From: Candidatus Thalassarchaeum betae
GTDB lineage: Archaea; Thermoplasmatota; Poseidoniia; Poseidoniales; Thalassarchaeaceae
Reading direction: 5' to 3'
DNA length: 64,000 nucleotides
NCBI GenBank assembly: GCA_003193925.1
Contig: PSPG01000012.1
Span: 1-64,000, forward strand
The position numbers and the translations under genes were made by a program. Below the pieces are notes generated by a model that was given only the letters and a program-made list of their open reading frames with translations, did not search any database and was not told where the DNA came from. Positions within the stretch are counted from its first letter, which is position 1; each line of letters starts with the position of its first letter. Of this stretch, positions 23,665-32,295 are shown one piece after another.

Positions 23665-24771
23665 TCAGTCGGTGACACCCGCCCCGCGGTGCCCGATCAG
23701 CCTCGGACTGCCCCATGGAAGGCCCCCCTCGGCCTCTGCAGCCCATTTGTCCTCCGAGCCTGTCCAGAACATGCGCCGCCCCTGCTCGACGACTATGCCC
23801 CTCCTCCGCGAGACTCCCGATTCGGACCAAGTGGGCAGGGATTCGCCGGCCTCCTTGATGAGGTCGGCACGTTCCGAGTCCGCAGCAGCATCGAGGCGCT
23901 CTCGCCACTCCTCGTCGAGCGGCTGGCTGGCAGGCCTCGACCAGCGCGCCCCGCCGTCCGGCAACGAGACGACGCGCGGGTCCATGTTGTCGGATATGAG
24001 CGAGAATCCCGCTTCCAGCATCGAAGCCTCGAGTTCCAGCGGTGCGGGCCAGACATGCAGCCCCATCCCGGCTCGAGCCCTGTTGAGGCGCTCGAGGCCG
24101 CCACCACGGATTGCCATCGGCGTTCCGAGGTGTAGGAAGCGCTCCCACCCTTGCAGGTACTGGAGGGCCATCGCTAGAGCCGGCATCCCCTCCTTGCGGT
24201 GCTGTTTAATCAGGCCAGTGACCGTGCTGCGCATGAAGTTCGGAGTCCCGACGAGTCGCTTGATCCGATTGCTGCCCCAAGGTCTGAGGTAGGGGGATAG
24301 TCGAGTCACCGGAAACTCGAATCCGACTGACTTGGCGACAGGTCCGATCCTCGGGCTGAAGCTGTAAACCAGCGCGGACCTGTCGGGGAGATCGAATGGC
24401 CCCAACTTCTCCTCAAGGAGCCTCATCATGGCTCTCAGATAACCATCGACATCGTCTATCTGAGCGGCTGGGTGCGGCACTTTGAACTCGATGTTCGCAG
24501 TCTTGCCACCGGCCTGCCAGGCATCTGTGAACGGCCTCTGTGAGAGCAACCCGTCGAATGTCACGATGCCATGCGAGCGTAGTTCGTCCGTCCCCATCCT
24601 CTCTATGCTCCTCTCAGATTTGGGCCCCTCCCCGGGAACCAGCTCGTTGTGGTAGACCACGAAATCGCCGTCGCTGCTGAGACGAAGGTCGAACTCGACT
24701 CCGTCTGCGAACTGCATGCCATGCAGCAGGGCATCGATGGAATTCTCCTTGGGTTGGTTCCAGGCAGTCAT
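23665..24771 (-). CDS. Glycerophosphodiester phosphodiesterase family protein, apparently circularly permuted
   Basis: 368 aa. The GDPD barrel motifs are all present but in rotated order. The protein opens MTAWNQPKENSIDALLHG (the EN motif at residues 9-10). GVEFDLRLSSDGDFVVYHNE follows (Glu26, Asp28, His41), and then NIEFKVPH. In ordinary GDPD the first strand IxHRGAxxxxxEN comes before all of these. Here that strand, LIGHRGAGVTD, is the last eleven residues, with the catalytic His/Arg at about 361-362. A stop codon lies seven codons before the ATG, so no HRG strand can exist upstream. A ~90-residue segment of unknown fold lies between the last barrel strand (LISDNMDP) and HRGAG. It should cleave glycerophosphodiesters; activity is inferred. 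Confidence 0.75.
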   Translation of the reverse strand: MTAWNQPKENSIDALLHGMQFADGVEFDLRLSSDGDFVVYHNELVPGEGPKSERSIERMGTDELRSHGIVTFDGLLSQRPFTDAWQAGGKTANIEFKVPHPAAQIDDVDGYLRAMMRLLEEKLGPFDLPDRSALVYSFSPRIGPVAKSVGFEFPVTRLSPYLRPWGSNRIKRLVGTPNFMRSTVTGLIKQHRKEGMPALAMALQYLQGWERFLHLGTPMAIRGGGLERLNRARAGMGLHVWPAPLELEASMLEAGFSLISDNMDPRVVSLPDGGARWSRPASQPLDEEWRERLDAAADSERADLIKEAGESLPTWSESGVSRRRGIVVEQGRRMFWTGSEDKWAAEAEGGLPWGSPRLIGHRGAGVTD

Positions 24772-24881
24772 GCCAACACCCCACGCGTGCAGTGACTAGT
24801 CCAAGAATGCAATGACGGGTCATGTTCGGGCTTTCCCCAATGCTCAAACCCTCGAACCTCCAGCGCCGCCTAGGTAATACC

Positions 24882-26819
24882 ATGTCGGACACAGTTGAAC
24901 TAGACCGCACCTCAGACCCCCGAGCAGTACGCGGATACGCATTCTACGATTGGGCTAAGTCGTCCTTCGAGACCAGCGTCACCACCGCTGTGCTGCCTGG
25001 ATGGTTCGCTTACATCTTCCTGAAGGCGAATGGGCTGGAGGCCACTGTCCTCGGGGTAGGAATTACCAGCGACGCAATCTGGTCCTACGGGGTGGCGTTT
25101 GCCGCTATCTTCGTCGCCATACTCGCTCCCTCCTTCGGCGTCATCGCCGACCGGCGCGCCATCAAGATGTGGTGGCTGAGGGTCCTGACCTATCTGGGGG
25201 CCGGGTCAACCTTCCTGCTCGCCTTCGCCCCGATGTTCGGAGTATCCCAACAGTGGGTCTGGCTGATGGTGATGTTCCTCATGGCGAACGTCGGCCTGAA
25301 CGGCGCGGGGGTGTTCTATAACGCAATCCTGCCCCATTTGGGCACCGACGACGAGATGGACGCCATCTCGAATAGGGCGTACGCCTATGGCTACCTCGGG
25401 GGCGGACTCCTGCTCGCGGTCCACCTTGTCTTGTTTAGCACAATCACCGGCGACTGGGTCATCCCGTTCATCATGGCCTCGTCCGGGGTGTGGTGGCTGG
25501 GATTCGCCTGCCTGACCTTCGCTTGGGTGCCTGAGCCGCCGATTGAGAACGAGATGGAGAGCCTCGGGGTCGCTGACTCCGCGAAACTGGCTATCAGCGA
25601 GTTGAAGAAGACCTTCGGCCAAGTCACGCGCTTCCGCACGCTATTCATCTACATGCTCGCCTACTTCTTCTTCATCGATGGCATCAACAGCGTCTCCGCC
25701 CTAGCTGGAATCTACGGAATCACCGTACTCGGCCTGACCATCGGGAATTTAATCGTCATCATCCTGATCATCCAGTTCGTGGCCGCGCCCTGTGCAATCG
25801 GCTTCACTATGCTCTCAAAGAGGACCTCCACGCACTACGCGCTCTCATTCTCACTGGTCATGTGGGTTGTCGTCATTGTCGGCGCGTTGGCCTTCGCTCC
25901 ACTGGCTCTCGATTCGCATGACGAGTACGACATCCAGTTCGACTGGGATATGGACGGTGATGGGATTACAGATGCGGACGACGACGATACCGACGGCGAC
26001 TGGTACAGCAACGCGGCAGAGACAGAGGCAGGCACTGACCCGCTGGATCCTGCCAGCACTCCCAACCCCAATCCATCACGATGGCTGCAGGAACGTCTGG
26101 CCGTAGCGGGGGGGTATGTGGTATCCGTCGGTGACAGCACCTACGATCGCGGCCTGTCTCAGAGCAATGAGGAACAGGCTTGGGCGTCCGAGTGGTCGAA
26201 TCTCCTCCCCTTGCACCTCGTCGAGAACGAAGCCGGGGATACGATCTACGAATTCGACGACCCCAGTGGTCCAGCGACAGCGGTCTTGGATGCCAGCGGA
26301 ATCTCCGGTTTCACCGCTACCTTCGACGAGGACAGCCGCTTCAGCATGAGCGTGCGAGGAGGGGATTTGGACGGCACCATTGCTCTGGGCGATGATCACC
26401 CCACGAGCCTGGGCGATGGCCCTCTGGATTTCGTATCAGATGCCGTTCGTGACGCTGCCTGGGAGCCCCTTGGCATAGGCGTTTTCGGGCAGTTCCTGAT
26501 GCTGGGCTGCATGGCAGGGGCTCTGCTGGGTGGCTCGCAGGGACTCGCACGCAGCATCTTCGGGCAGATGGTGCCCGAGACCCGCAGCGCCGAGTTCTTC
26601 GGCTTCTTCGGCTTCTTCGGCAGAGTGGCGGCGATCCTCGGGCCACTTCTGTACGGCACTCTCACAGTGATATACGACAGCAGAGTCGGGATAGCCAGCA
26701 TCTGCGTCCTGATCATCATCGGCTCGGTGATGATGAGGTGGGTCGATGTCGACGACGGTCGCCGTGCGGCTAGGGAAGAGGATGCCCGCAACCGCGGCAT
26801 CAGCCTTGAGTCCGAGTGA
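24882..26819 (+). CDS. UMF1/Atg22-type MFS transporter with ~190-residue acidic insert
   Basis: 645 aa from the ATG at 24882. RGYAFYDWAKSSFETSVTTAVLP is the signature of UMF1 (Atg22-like) MFS proteins, and the ten to twelve helices are in the expected order. Between residues ~343 and 530 there is a large hydrophilic insert. It begins WDMDGDGITDADDDDTDGDW, a calcium-binding thrombospondin type 3-like stretch, then EAGTDPLDP and a beta-rich region. The family normally has no such domain. The last helices (FLMLGCMAGALLGGSQGLARS, GRVAAILGPLLYG) follow. The substrate is unknown; relatives export amino acids from vacuoles. The 3' end overlaps tatC by 20 bases. Confidence 0.8.
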   Translation: MSDTVELDRTSDPRAVRGYAFYDWAKSSFETSVTTAVLPGWFAYIFLKANGLEATVLGVGITSDAIWSYGVAFAAIFVAILAPSFGVIADRRAIKMWWLRVLTYLGAGSTFLLAFAPMFGVSQQWVWLMVMFLMANVGLNGAGVFYNAILPHLGTDDEMDAISNRAYAYGYLGGGLLLAVHLVLFSTITGDWVIPFIMASSGVWWLGFACLTFAWVPEPPIENEMESLGVADSAKLAISELKKTFGQVTRFRTLFIYMLAYFFFIDGINSVSALAGIYGITVLGLTIGNLIVIILIIQFVAAPCAIGFTMLSKRTSTHYALSFSLVMWVVVIVGALAFAPLALDSHDEYDIQFDWDMDGDGITDADDDDTDGDWYSNAAETEAGTDPLDPASTPNPNPSRWLQERLAVAGGYVVSVGDSTYDRGLSQSNEEQAWASEWSNLLPLHLVENEAGDTIYEFDDPSGPATAVLDASGISGFTATFDEDSRFSMSVRGGDLDGTIALGDDHPTSLGDGPLDFVSDAVRDAAWEPLGIGVFGQFLMLGCMAGALLGGSQGLARSIFGQMVPETRSAEFFGFFGFFGRVAAILGPLLYGTLTVIYDSRVGIASICVLIIIGSVMMRWVDVDDGRRAAREEDARNRGISLESE

Positions 26820-27567
26820 GCCGGTCGATGACCAGTGCGAATTCGAGCAGGACCAGCATAGGCCCGCCGACCAGAAAGAGCGAGAGCGGGTCGGGCGGTG
26901 AGAGCAGCGCGCCCAGGAGCAGGGCGGAGAACCAGAGGACACGGCGGTTTTCAGTGATAGCAGAGCGCTCGATGACATCGTAACGCAGCAGCAGTAAGGT
27001 CGCAAGCGGGACTTGGAATCCCAGAACGGAGGCGAAGTACAACCCGATGATGAAGCCGATCCATGATTGCAATTGCCAAGTCGACTCGAGCCCGGCGGCA
27101 GCCGCGTCTTCGGCGAGGTACTGCAGCAGCATCGGGATCAGTATCTCGTGTGCGTACATCGCCCCCAGAGTTGCGAGAGCAAAGGAGCCGAGAATGACGA
27201 ACAGCAGCCCACCGAGGCCACCCCCGGTCGGCACGAACTTCCTCCGGTGCGCCTCGGAGATGATCGCGCGCCCGTTCCATCCGAGGTCGCACATCAGGGT
27301 GAGCACGACCAGAGCCATCCCCAGATTGGCTGCGATCCTCAGTCTGAGGAGGACGACCTCCATCGGCTGGAGTATGATGATTTGGACGCCGTCGGGCAGG
27401 TAGCCATCGGCTTGCAGCAGCCACCCGATGGCGTCTCCGGCGGCTGGATACCCACCGATGAAAGCCGCGAAGAACACCGCGACGAGCAGGTAGAGCCTGC
27501 GATACAGGTGCCCTACTAGACCGCGCAGCGCAGCTCGAGGGAGGATATCGACAGAGCCTTCGGCCAT
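26800..27567 (-). CDS. tatC: Sec-independent protein translocase TatC
   Basis: 255 aa from the ATG at 27565-27567. Six predicted helices with the pattern HLYRRLYLLVAVFFAAF, the extracytoplasmic loop, LQPMEVVLLRLRIAANLGMAL (the P-x-E and following helix of TatC), then FVILGSFALATLGAMYAHEIL. The last two helices, WFSALLLGALLSPPDPLSLFLV and PMLVLLEFALVIDR, match TatC. It is the receptor of the twin-arginine export system. No tatA lies nearby. The frame extends 67 codons further upstream, but that part overlaps the DRG gene. Confidence 0.8.
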   Translation of the reverse strand: MAEGSVDILPRAALRGLVGHLYRRLYLLVAVFFAAFIGGYPAAGDAIGWLLQADGYLPDGVQIIILQPMEVVLLRLRIAANLGMALVVLTLMCDLGWNGRAIISEAHRRKFVPTGGGLGGLLFVILGSFALATLGAMYAHEILIPMLLQYLAEDAAAAGLESTWQLQSWIGFIIGLYFASVLGFQVPLATLLLLRYDVIERSAITENRRVLWFSALLLGALLSPPDPLSLFLVGGPMLVLLEFALVIDRLTRTQG

Positions 27568-27625
27568 GTTGTGGCGTGGATGTCCTGTTCGTGAATACAT
27601 CGCAACGGCAACTCGCCTGGGCGCA

Positions 27626-28777
27626 TCATTTCCTGATGATGACGGTGAGCAGATCCTCGTCCTTGAGCAGGTGGTCCAGCCCGACGCGCTGCCAGTCGAA
27701 CTTGGCACTAGGTCCCTTGACCCTGGCGTAGCGAAACTTGCGAACGAAATCGCGATGCAGCTTGGCACAGACGTCGCGCACGGTGGAGGTGTCCTTGACT
27801 ATCAGAGGCTCGACGAGGTCGGCTTCCTGACCTTGCGGCTTGAGGTAGATCGACATGAAGTGCAGATTGTCGAAGATGAAGTCCTTCATGTGCTCGATGC
27901 CCTCTCCCGTCTTAGCTGAGACCTCGAGGACCGGCCAGCCCTCAGGCAGCACCGCCCTCGCCCTCTCGAGGTCCTTCTCGGTGGCGAGGTCGATCTTGTT
28001 CAGGATGATGACTGCGCGGCTGTAGACCCTGCTGCCCGCCAACGTGTCGACGATGTGGTCGTCTGTGACGTCTGTACGCAGGGTCACGGTAGCCGATACT
28101 ATGCCGAAACTGCGCACGATGCCCCGTATCTCCTCCTCTGTCAGGTTGCTCTGCTCGAGGGTCGAGCGGACTACGATGCCTCCCCTCTTGGTCCTCGTGA
28201 TGAACACCTGTGGGGGATTCTGATTGAGTCTCATTCCGGACTTCCAGAGCTCACGGTCGAGGATATCGAAGTGGGACTTCTGGAACGGTTCGATGACATA
28301 CAGCACCATGTCCGTGCTGCGAATGACGTTGAGGATCTCGTGGCCCCGGCCCTTGCCGTCCGCAGCCCCCTTGATGAGGCCGGGCAGGTCGAGAATCTGG
28401 ATCTTGCCCCCGCGGTGCTCCATCACCCCGGGTATGCAGGTCAGTGTGGTGAAAGCGTAGTCACCGATGTTGGAGTCGGCCTCTGTCAGCTGGGCGATGA
28501 GGCTGGATTTCCCCACGCTCGGGAAGCCGACCAGTGAGACTGAGGCATCACCCGACTTCTTAACCTCGAAACCGGGGCCACCGCCGCTGGCCTTGGCATG
28601 GGCCCGAGCCTTCTCCCTGCGGGCCTTGAGTGCAGCGATCTTGCCCTTGAGCTTGCCAATGTGGCCCTGAGTGGCCTTGTTGTACTTGGTCTTGGAAATC
28701 TCCTCCTCGAGGGACTTGATCTGCTCCTCTATAGTTGCCAGGACGCTCCCTCCAGTGCCTTCTCGGGCGTCATCCAC
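27626..28777 (-). CDS. DRG/Rbg-family GTPase with TGS domain
   Basis: 383 aa. An N-terminal helical region (IEEQIKSLEEEISKTKYNKATQGHIGKLKGKIAALK) is the hallmark of developmentally regulated GTP-binding proteins. GTPase motifs follow: G1 GFPSVGKSS, the conserved YAFTTLTCIPG switch region, G3 DLPGLI, G4 NKID and a G5-like SAKTGEG. A C-terminal TGS domain covers the last ~75 residues. DRG proteins act with ribosomes in archaea and eukaryotes. It lies upstream of tatC on the same strand with a 58-base gap. Confidence 0.92.
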   Translation of the reverse strand: MDDAREGTGGSVLATIEEQIKSLEEEISKTKYNKATQGHIGKLKGKIAALKARREKARAHAKASGGGPGFEVKKSGDASVSLVGFPSVGKSSLIAQLTEADSNIGDYAFTTLTCIPGVMEHRGGKIQILDLPGLIKGAADGKGRGHEILNVIRSTDMVLYVIEPFQKSHFDILDRELWKSGMRLNQNPPQVFITRTKRGGIVVRSTLEQSNLTEEEIRGIVRSFGIVSATVTLRTDVTDDHIVDTLAGSRVYSRAVIILNKIDLATEKDLERARAVLPEGWPVLEVSAKTGEGIEHMKDFIFDNLHFMSIYLKPQGQEADLVEPLIVKDTSTVRDVCAKLHRDFVRKFRYARVKGPSAKFDWQRVGLDHLLKDEDLLTVIIRK

Positions 28778-28814
28778 GCCCCGCCCCGGGTTCTTGAATC
28801 CGGTGGCGTTCTAA

Positions 28815-28860
28815 CGCTCGCCATAGGCGAGCGAGGGTTCTTTGCGTACCACCGAGTGGT
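28815..28860. promoter_or_regulatory. Two hairpins in the divergent spacer
   Basis: CGCTCGCC / GGCGAGCG (28815-28833, loop ATA) is a perfect 8-bp stem. ACCAC / GTGGT (28848-28860, loop CGA) is a second 5-bp stem. They sit between the divergent DRG gene and the next plus-strand gene, 18 bases before its ATG. They may be leader structures or bidirectional regulatory palindromes. Confidence 0.4.
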
Positions 28861-28878
28861 CTGTTCGGGACGAGTGCC

Positions 28879-29559
28879 ATGGTTGATGTGATGCTTCTTC
28901 TGGTCGAGCGGGAGGCCTTCGATGGGTTGTGCTCTATGCCCCTCGGAGAGCTGCTCGATGGCATGCAGCGACGGGCTCTCAGAGACCGGCGTCCCGAATC
29001 AGACCAGCGCTTCCACCGAGCCTTCGACGTCGACCTCGAGGGTGATGTCCTGGAGTGGTCTGATGGGGCCGAGGGAACCGACCCGTCAAGGTCGCTGCGC
29101 GAACAGCGGATTTCTCCTGCGTCGGCCTGCGGACTGGCCCTCGCCCTCACCCGCTGGTGCTCGGTCGGTGAATGGCGGTGCTGGGACGCCCGACTGTACC
29201 TCTACATCGAGCCACTACTGGGCAGGGGCGTCTCCGCTGAGGAGTTCCTCCGGCCGGAGATGTGGGCGGAGTTCTCCGACGCCCTCGCCAAGACCGACCG
29301 GTTGTCTTACTCTGAGTCGGTCGTGCTTGACTGGATGTCGCGCAGGCAGGACCTCGGAGAGACGATGGAGCCGTCGGAGGACCCGCGCATCCTGCCTACG
29401 ATGGAGGCTCACCGCACTGCCAGTGACTCACTGCACATCTTCCTAGAGAGAGCTCGACGCGAGGGACTGTCTCTGTTGATTGGCCGAGAGTACCTCGACC
29501 CAGGCCTGTGGAAACTCGACTCGGAATCACTCGACTCGGCGTTGGGGGTGGGGGCCTGA
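28879..29559 (+). CDS. Uncharacterised soluble protein upstream of nadM
   Basis: 226 aa from the ATG at 28879. Predominantly helical and acidic, with no signal peptide, no membrane helix and no motif I recognise. Visible features are LGELLDGMQRRALRDRRPESDQRFH near the start, a Trp/Cys-rich patch TRWCSVGEWRCWDARLYLYIEPLLG mid-protein and DWMSRRQDLGETMEP. It ends 11 bases before nadM, so the two are probably co-transcribed and it may relate to NAD metabolism. That is inference from position only. Confidence 0.6.
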   Translation: MVDVMLLLVEREAFDGLCSMPLGELLDGMQRRALRDRRPESDQRFHRAFDVDLEGDVLEWSDGAEGTDPSRSLREQRISPASACGLALALTRWCSVGEWRCWDARLYLYIEPLLGRGVSAEEFLRPEMWAEFSDALAKTDRLSYSESVVLDWMSRRQDLGETMEPSEDPRILPTMEAHRTASDSLHIFLERARREGLSLLIGREYLDPGLWKLDSESLDSALGVGA

Positions 29560-29570
29560 CTGAGCTTCCA

Positions 29571-30173
29571 ATGCATCCAGAGCCGCCCGCCTCGCCCCCT
29601 GCCCCGGGAGTCGTCGTCCTAGGCCGCTTCCAGCCCGTCCACCACGGACACACTCTGATGATAGCCGCCGCCGAGAGGTGGCGCCTGTCGATCGCGCCCG
29701 AGCTTCCTATGATCATCGCCATCGGTTCTTCCAACCGCCCCGAGTCGATGGAGAACCCGTGGAGCACAGAGGAGCGTGAGGAGATGCTGCGGGCCTGGTT
29801 GGAGGACAAGGGCGGCTTCGAGCATGCTCTCATCGTGGCGATCCCTGACATCGAGGACCCACCCAACTGGGTTGCTCACGCAGAGCAGTATCACGGTCCT
29901 GCTGGAGTCTTCTTCACTAGCGACCTGCCTTCGGCAGGACTCTACGAGAGCGCTGGATGGCAGGTCGTGATAACCCCCTTCGAGCAGCGCGAGCGGTTCG
30001 AGGGCTGGCGGGTGAGAGCCACGGCTCAGATGATGTCCACGATAGATGACGACGAGGCGGTCCGAACAGTCCTCTCGCCCGCCATGCCTATATCGGTCGT
30101 GAACTACCTCATCGAGGCGCAGGGGCTACGCCGTCTCGCCTTCCTAGGCGAGGGCGGCGAGCCAGTCGGCTGA
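29571..30173 (+). CDS. nadM: Archaeal nicotinamide-nucleotide adenylyltransferase
   Basis: 200 aa from the ATG at 29571. VVVLGRFQPVHHGHTLMI carries the nucleotidyltransferase HxGH motif (HHGH). IAIGSSNRPESMENPWSTEEREEML matches archaeal NadM closely, and VAIPDIEDPPNWV is the conserved PDI(x)D region. The C-terminal part is more diverged than usual: the ISSTxIR-type motif is replaced by SPAMPISVVNYL. It makes NAD from NMN and ATP in the cytoplasm. Confidence 0.85.
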   Translation: MHPEPPASPPAPGVVVLGRFQPVHHGHTLMIAAAERWRLSIAPELPMIIAIGSSNRPESMENPWSTEEREEMLRAWLEDKGGFEHALIVAIPDIEDPPNWVAHAEQYHGPAGVFFTSDLPSAGLYESAGWQVVITPFEQRERFEGWRVRATAQMMSTIDDDEAVRTVLSPAMPISVVNYLIEAQGLRRLAFLGEGGEPVG

Positions 30174-32258
30174 TCACCAGATGCCTTCGAAGGTGCACGA
30201 CCCGTCGCATGTGTCACTAATCACTCCGGTGTCGAGGAAGTCGAATGCCATGGTATAGGCCGCTGGTTGGGGTATGACTTGCCCATGTGCGTTGGAGTGA
30301 TAGTCTAGGGATCCAGCGAGATTGCCAGTGGGAACCTCGGGGAAATTTCCGTCGAAGTATGCGACTCCCGAGCCCGTGATAGGCCCATTTACTACCTCCA
30401 CGCCCCATGGATGCCAGGCGGAAGCTTCCAGATTTGCAAGGCCGGCTGTCCTGACGGCCCTGTCACAACTCAAAGTCGCTACTTGGAAGTCGTTCATCGA
30501 GGTGATGTAGACCATCTGGAAGGGTTGAATCAGCCCATCCAGACCATTCTCGTGGTATGGCAGGAAGGTTTCCGCATCAGTTGAGTCCCAGAGGGATTGC
30601 ATCGCAGCTATCATGATCCCCCTGTCGTTCCTGGAGGGGTATGCTATGCTCTCGGCGAAAAGCAAATCGAAGGTAGTGTAGTGGGTAGACCTCTCGATTT
30701 GGTGAGTGAAAGAGGATCCTCCTACCCACAGCACTCCGCGGTCCACCTCGGGAACCATGCTCATCAATGCAGGTCCACGGAGACCTCCGAAGGATACTCC
30801 CCAGTAGTTCACATCCGAGACATCAACCAGATTGGTGCCTTCGTGTTGGAACTCCGGGAGATCCGCGCACACGCCGGTGAATGTCCGCATCATAGCGAGG
30901 TTGTTGACAATTGACTGCATGTGTCGCTCTTGCTGGTGCTGGAAGTACTCGACGTTGATCAGGGAATAGGTCAGAGCATCAAAATCGCCATCAGAGCTCC
31001 ATCCCTTCCAATCGGTCCCAATCATCACTCTGCCAGTCATGTTTGCGAACACCCGGTTGCCCCGTACCATGCCATCCCCGTCGCCCATGAAGCCATGGCC
31101 GAGAATTGTCATCGATCCAGAGCGACCTTCCTCGGCCAGAATCTGTGGGATGAGGATGGCGAAGACCACTTCTCGGAATTCGATGAATTCAGGAGATCCG
31201 CTCGCATCCCTGCGCATCGCTGCAGGCGGGAAGTCAGATTCCATGTACTGAGGGGTGCTGAACGTGCCCCGAATCAGGCGAAAAGTCGTATTGTCCTCCC
31301 CGTAGTCTTCCACGACCTCGGTGACGTCGCAGCCTACCCCGTCGTCTCCCAGCCTTTGCGATGCATCGTCGCGCATGGCCACCATGTCCTGCAGGATGGA
31401 AGCTGTCGAGGCGGTGTGGAAGAACCAGGCTGCCTGCAGCGTGGACCTGTCGACCCCAGCCTCCCCGAGGGAAGTGAACAGTCCCTCGTAATCGGCGCGC
31501 TGCGCCTCGATCTGAGGCGAGTCGGTGGATTGGCCGTCGCGCAGCGCGGCAAAGGCGGCCGAAGGCTCGACTGCGTTGCCCCCGGTGTCGACCAGATTGC
31601 GGTAAGCGACTCCGTAGGATGCATCGTGCTCGAGGCCGCGAACTGTGCGGATGTAGACGAAGGTCGGCTCGTCCTCCTGGCTGCGCACGTCGATCTCCAC
31701 CCAGTGCGGAAGTCGCTCGTCGGTATCGAGGTTGATCAGTACGGTTGCGTGCCCGGGGTCGAGTGAGTCGCCGATGCTGTACTGGTCGGCCAGGCCTGAT
31801 ACGTCGGGGGTCGACTCGAAGGTGGTGAATATCTGGGTGGAGGGGCTGTACCCGTCCAGTCTGTTGATCATGTGGAACGCTTCGGACGGGCCTGAACCGG
31901 AATCCGGTATCGCCTCAGCCGTGATGTGCAACCTGTAACCCGTGGCCGTGGTTTCATCATCTACGAGGAAAGCAGGAGCCGGGAAGGGCAGCATGCAGTG
32001 GTGCGGGTTCACGTCGTCGCAGAACTCGGACTGCGAGGTTAGCCTTACATCTGGCTCCGGCTCCGGTTCGGGCTCCGGTTCGGGATAGGTGCAGGACCTG
32101 TCGGATACGGTGGCATCGGGATTGTAGTTGCTTGCGGTCTCATCCATGCAACCAGGCACCTCGTCCAACGGATCTTCCACGACCTCGCCGGTGCAACCCG
32201 ACAGCAGCATGGAAATAACAAGCAGAATGCCTATCCTAGTCTTGGCATCGTGACTCAT
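30174..32258 (-). CDS. Secreted lipoprotein with GC...DGSC-type repeat and alpha/beta-hydrolase (lipase-like) domain
   Basis: 694 aa from the ATG at 32256-32258. Signal peptide plus lipobox ILLVISMLLSGC (Cys22). Then one copy of a GC...SNYNPDATVSDRSC repeat (residues ~36-56), a (PE)n linker at 59-69, and a large domain. That domain carries NYWGVSFGGLRGPALM, a nucleophile elbow (G-x-S-x-G), and MTILGHGFMGDGDG as a possible oxyanion region. The layout resembles bacterial extracellular lipases of the VolA/Pla-1 type. The same repeat family is found three times in the peptide-binding protein at 44 kb. It is probably a surface-anchored esterase or lipase. Confidence 0.65.
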   Translation of the reverse strand: MSHDAKTRIGILLVISMLLSGCTGEVVEDPLDEVPGCMDETASNYNPDATVSDRSCTYPEPEPEPEPEPDVRLTSQSEFCDDVNPHHCMLPFPAPAFLVDDETTATGYRLHITAEAIPDSGSGPSEAFHMINRLDGYSPSTQIFTTFESTPDVSGLADQYSIGDSLDPGHATVLINLDTDERLPHWVEIDVRSQEDEPTFVYIRTVRGLEHDASYGVAYRNLVDTGGNAVEPSAAFAALRDGQSTDSPQIEAQRADYEGLFTSLGEAGVDRSTLQAAWFFHTASTASILQDMVAMRDDASQRLGDDGVGCDVTEVVEDYGEDNTTFRLIRGTFSTPQYMESDFPPAAMRRDASGSPEFIEFREVVFAILIPQILAEEGRSGSMTILGHGFMGDGDGMVRGNRVFANMTGRVMIGTDWKGWSSDGDFDALTYSLINVEYFQHQQERHMQSIVNNLAMMRTFTGVCADLPEFQHEGTNLVDVSDVNYWGVSFGGLRGPALMSMVPEVDRGVLWVGGSSFTHQIERSTHYTTFDLLFAESIAYPSRNDRGIMIAAMQSLWDSTDAETFLPYHENGLDGLIQPFQMVYITSMNDFQVATLSCDRAVRTAGLANLEASAWHPWGVEVVNGPITGSGVAYFDGNFPEVPTGNLAGSLDYHSNAHGQVIPQPAAYTMAFDFLDTGVISDTCDGSCTFEGIW

Positions 32259-32295
32259 GGAGTCCCTGATGGCCCGAGCGGTTATCAAATGCCCG

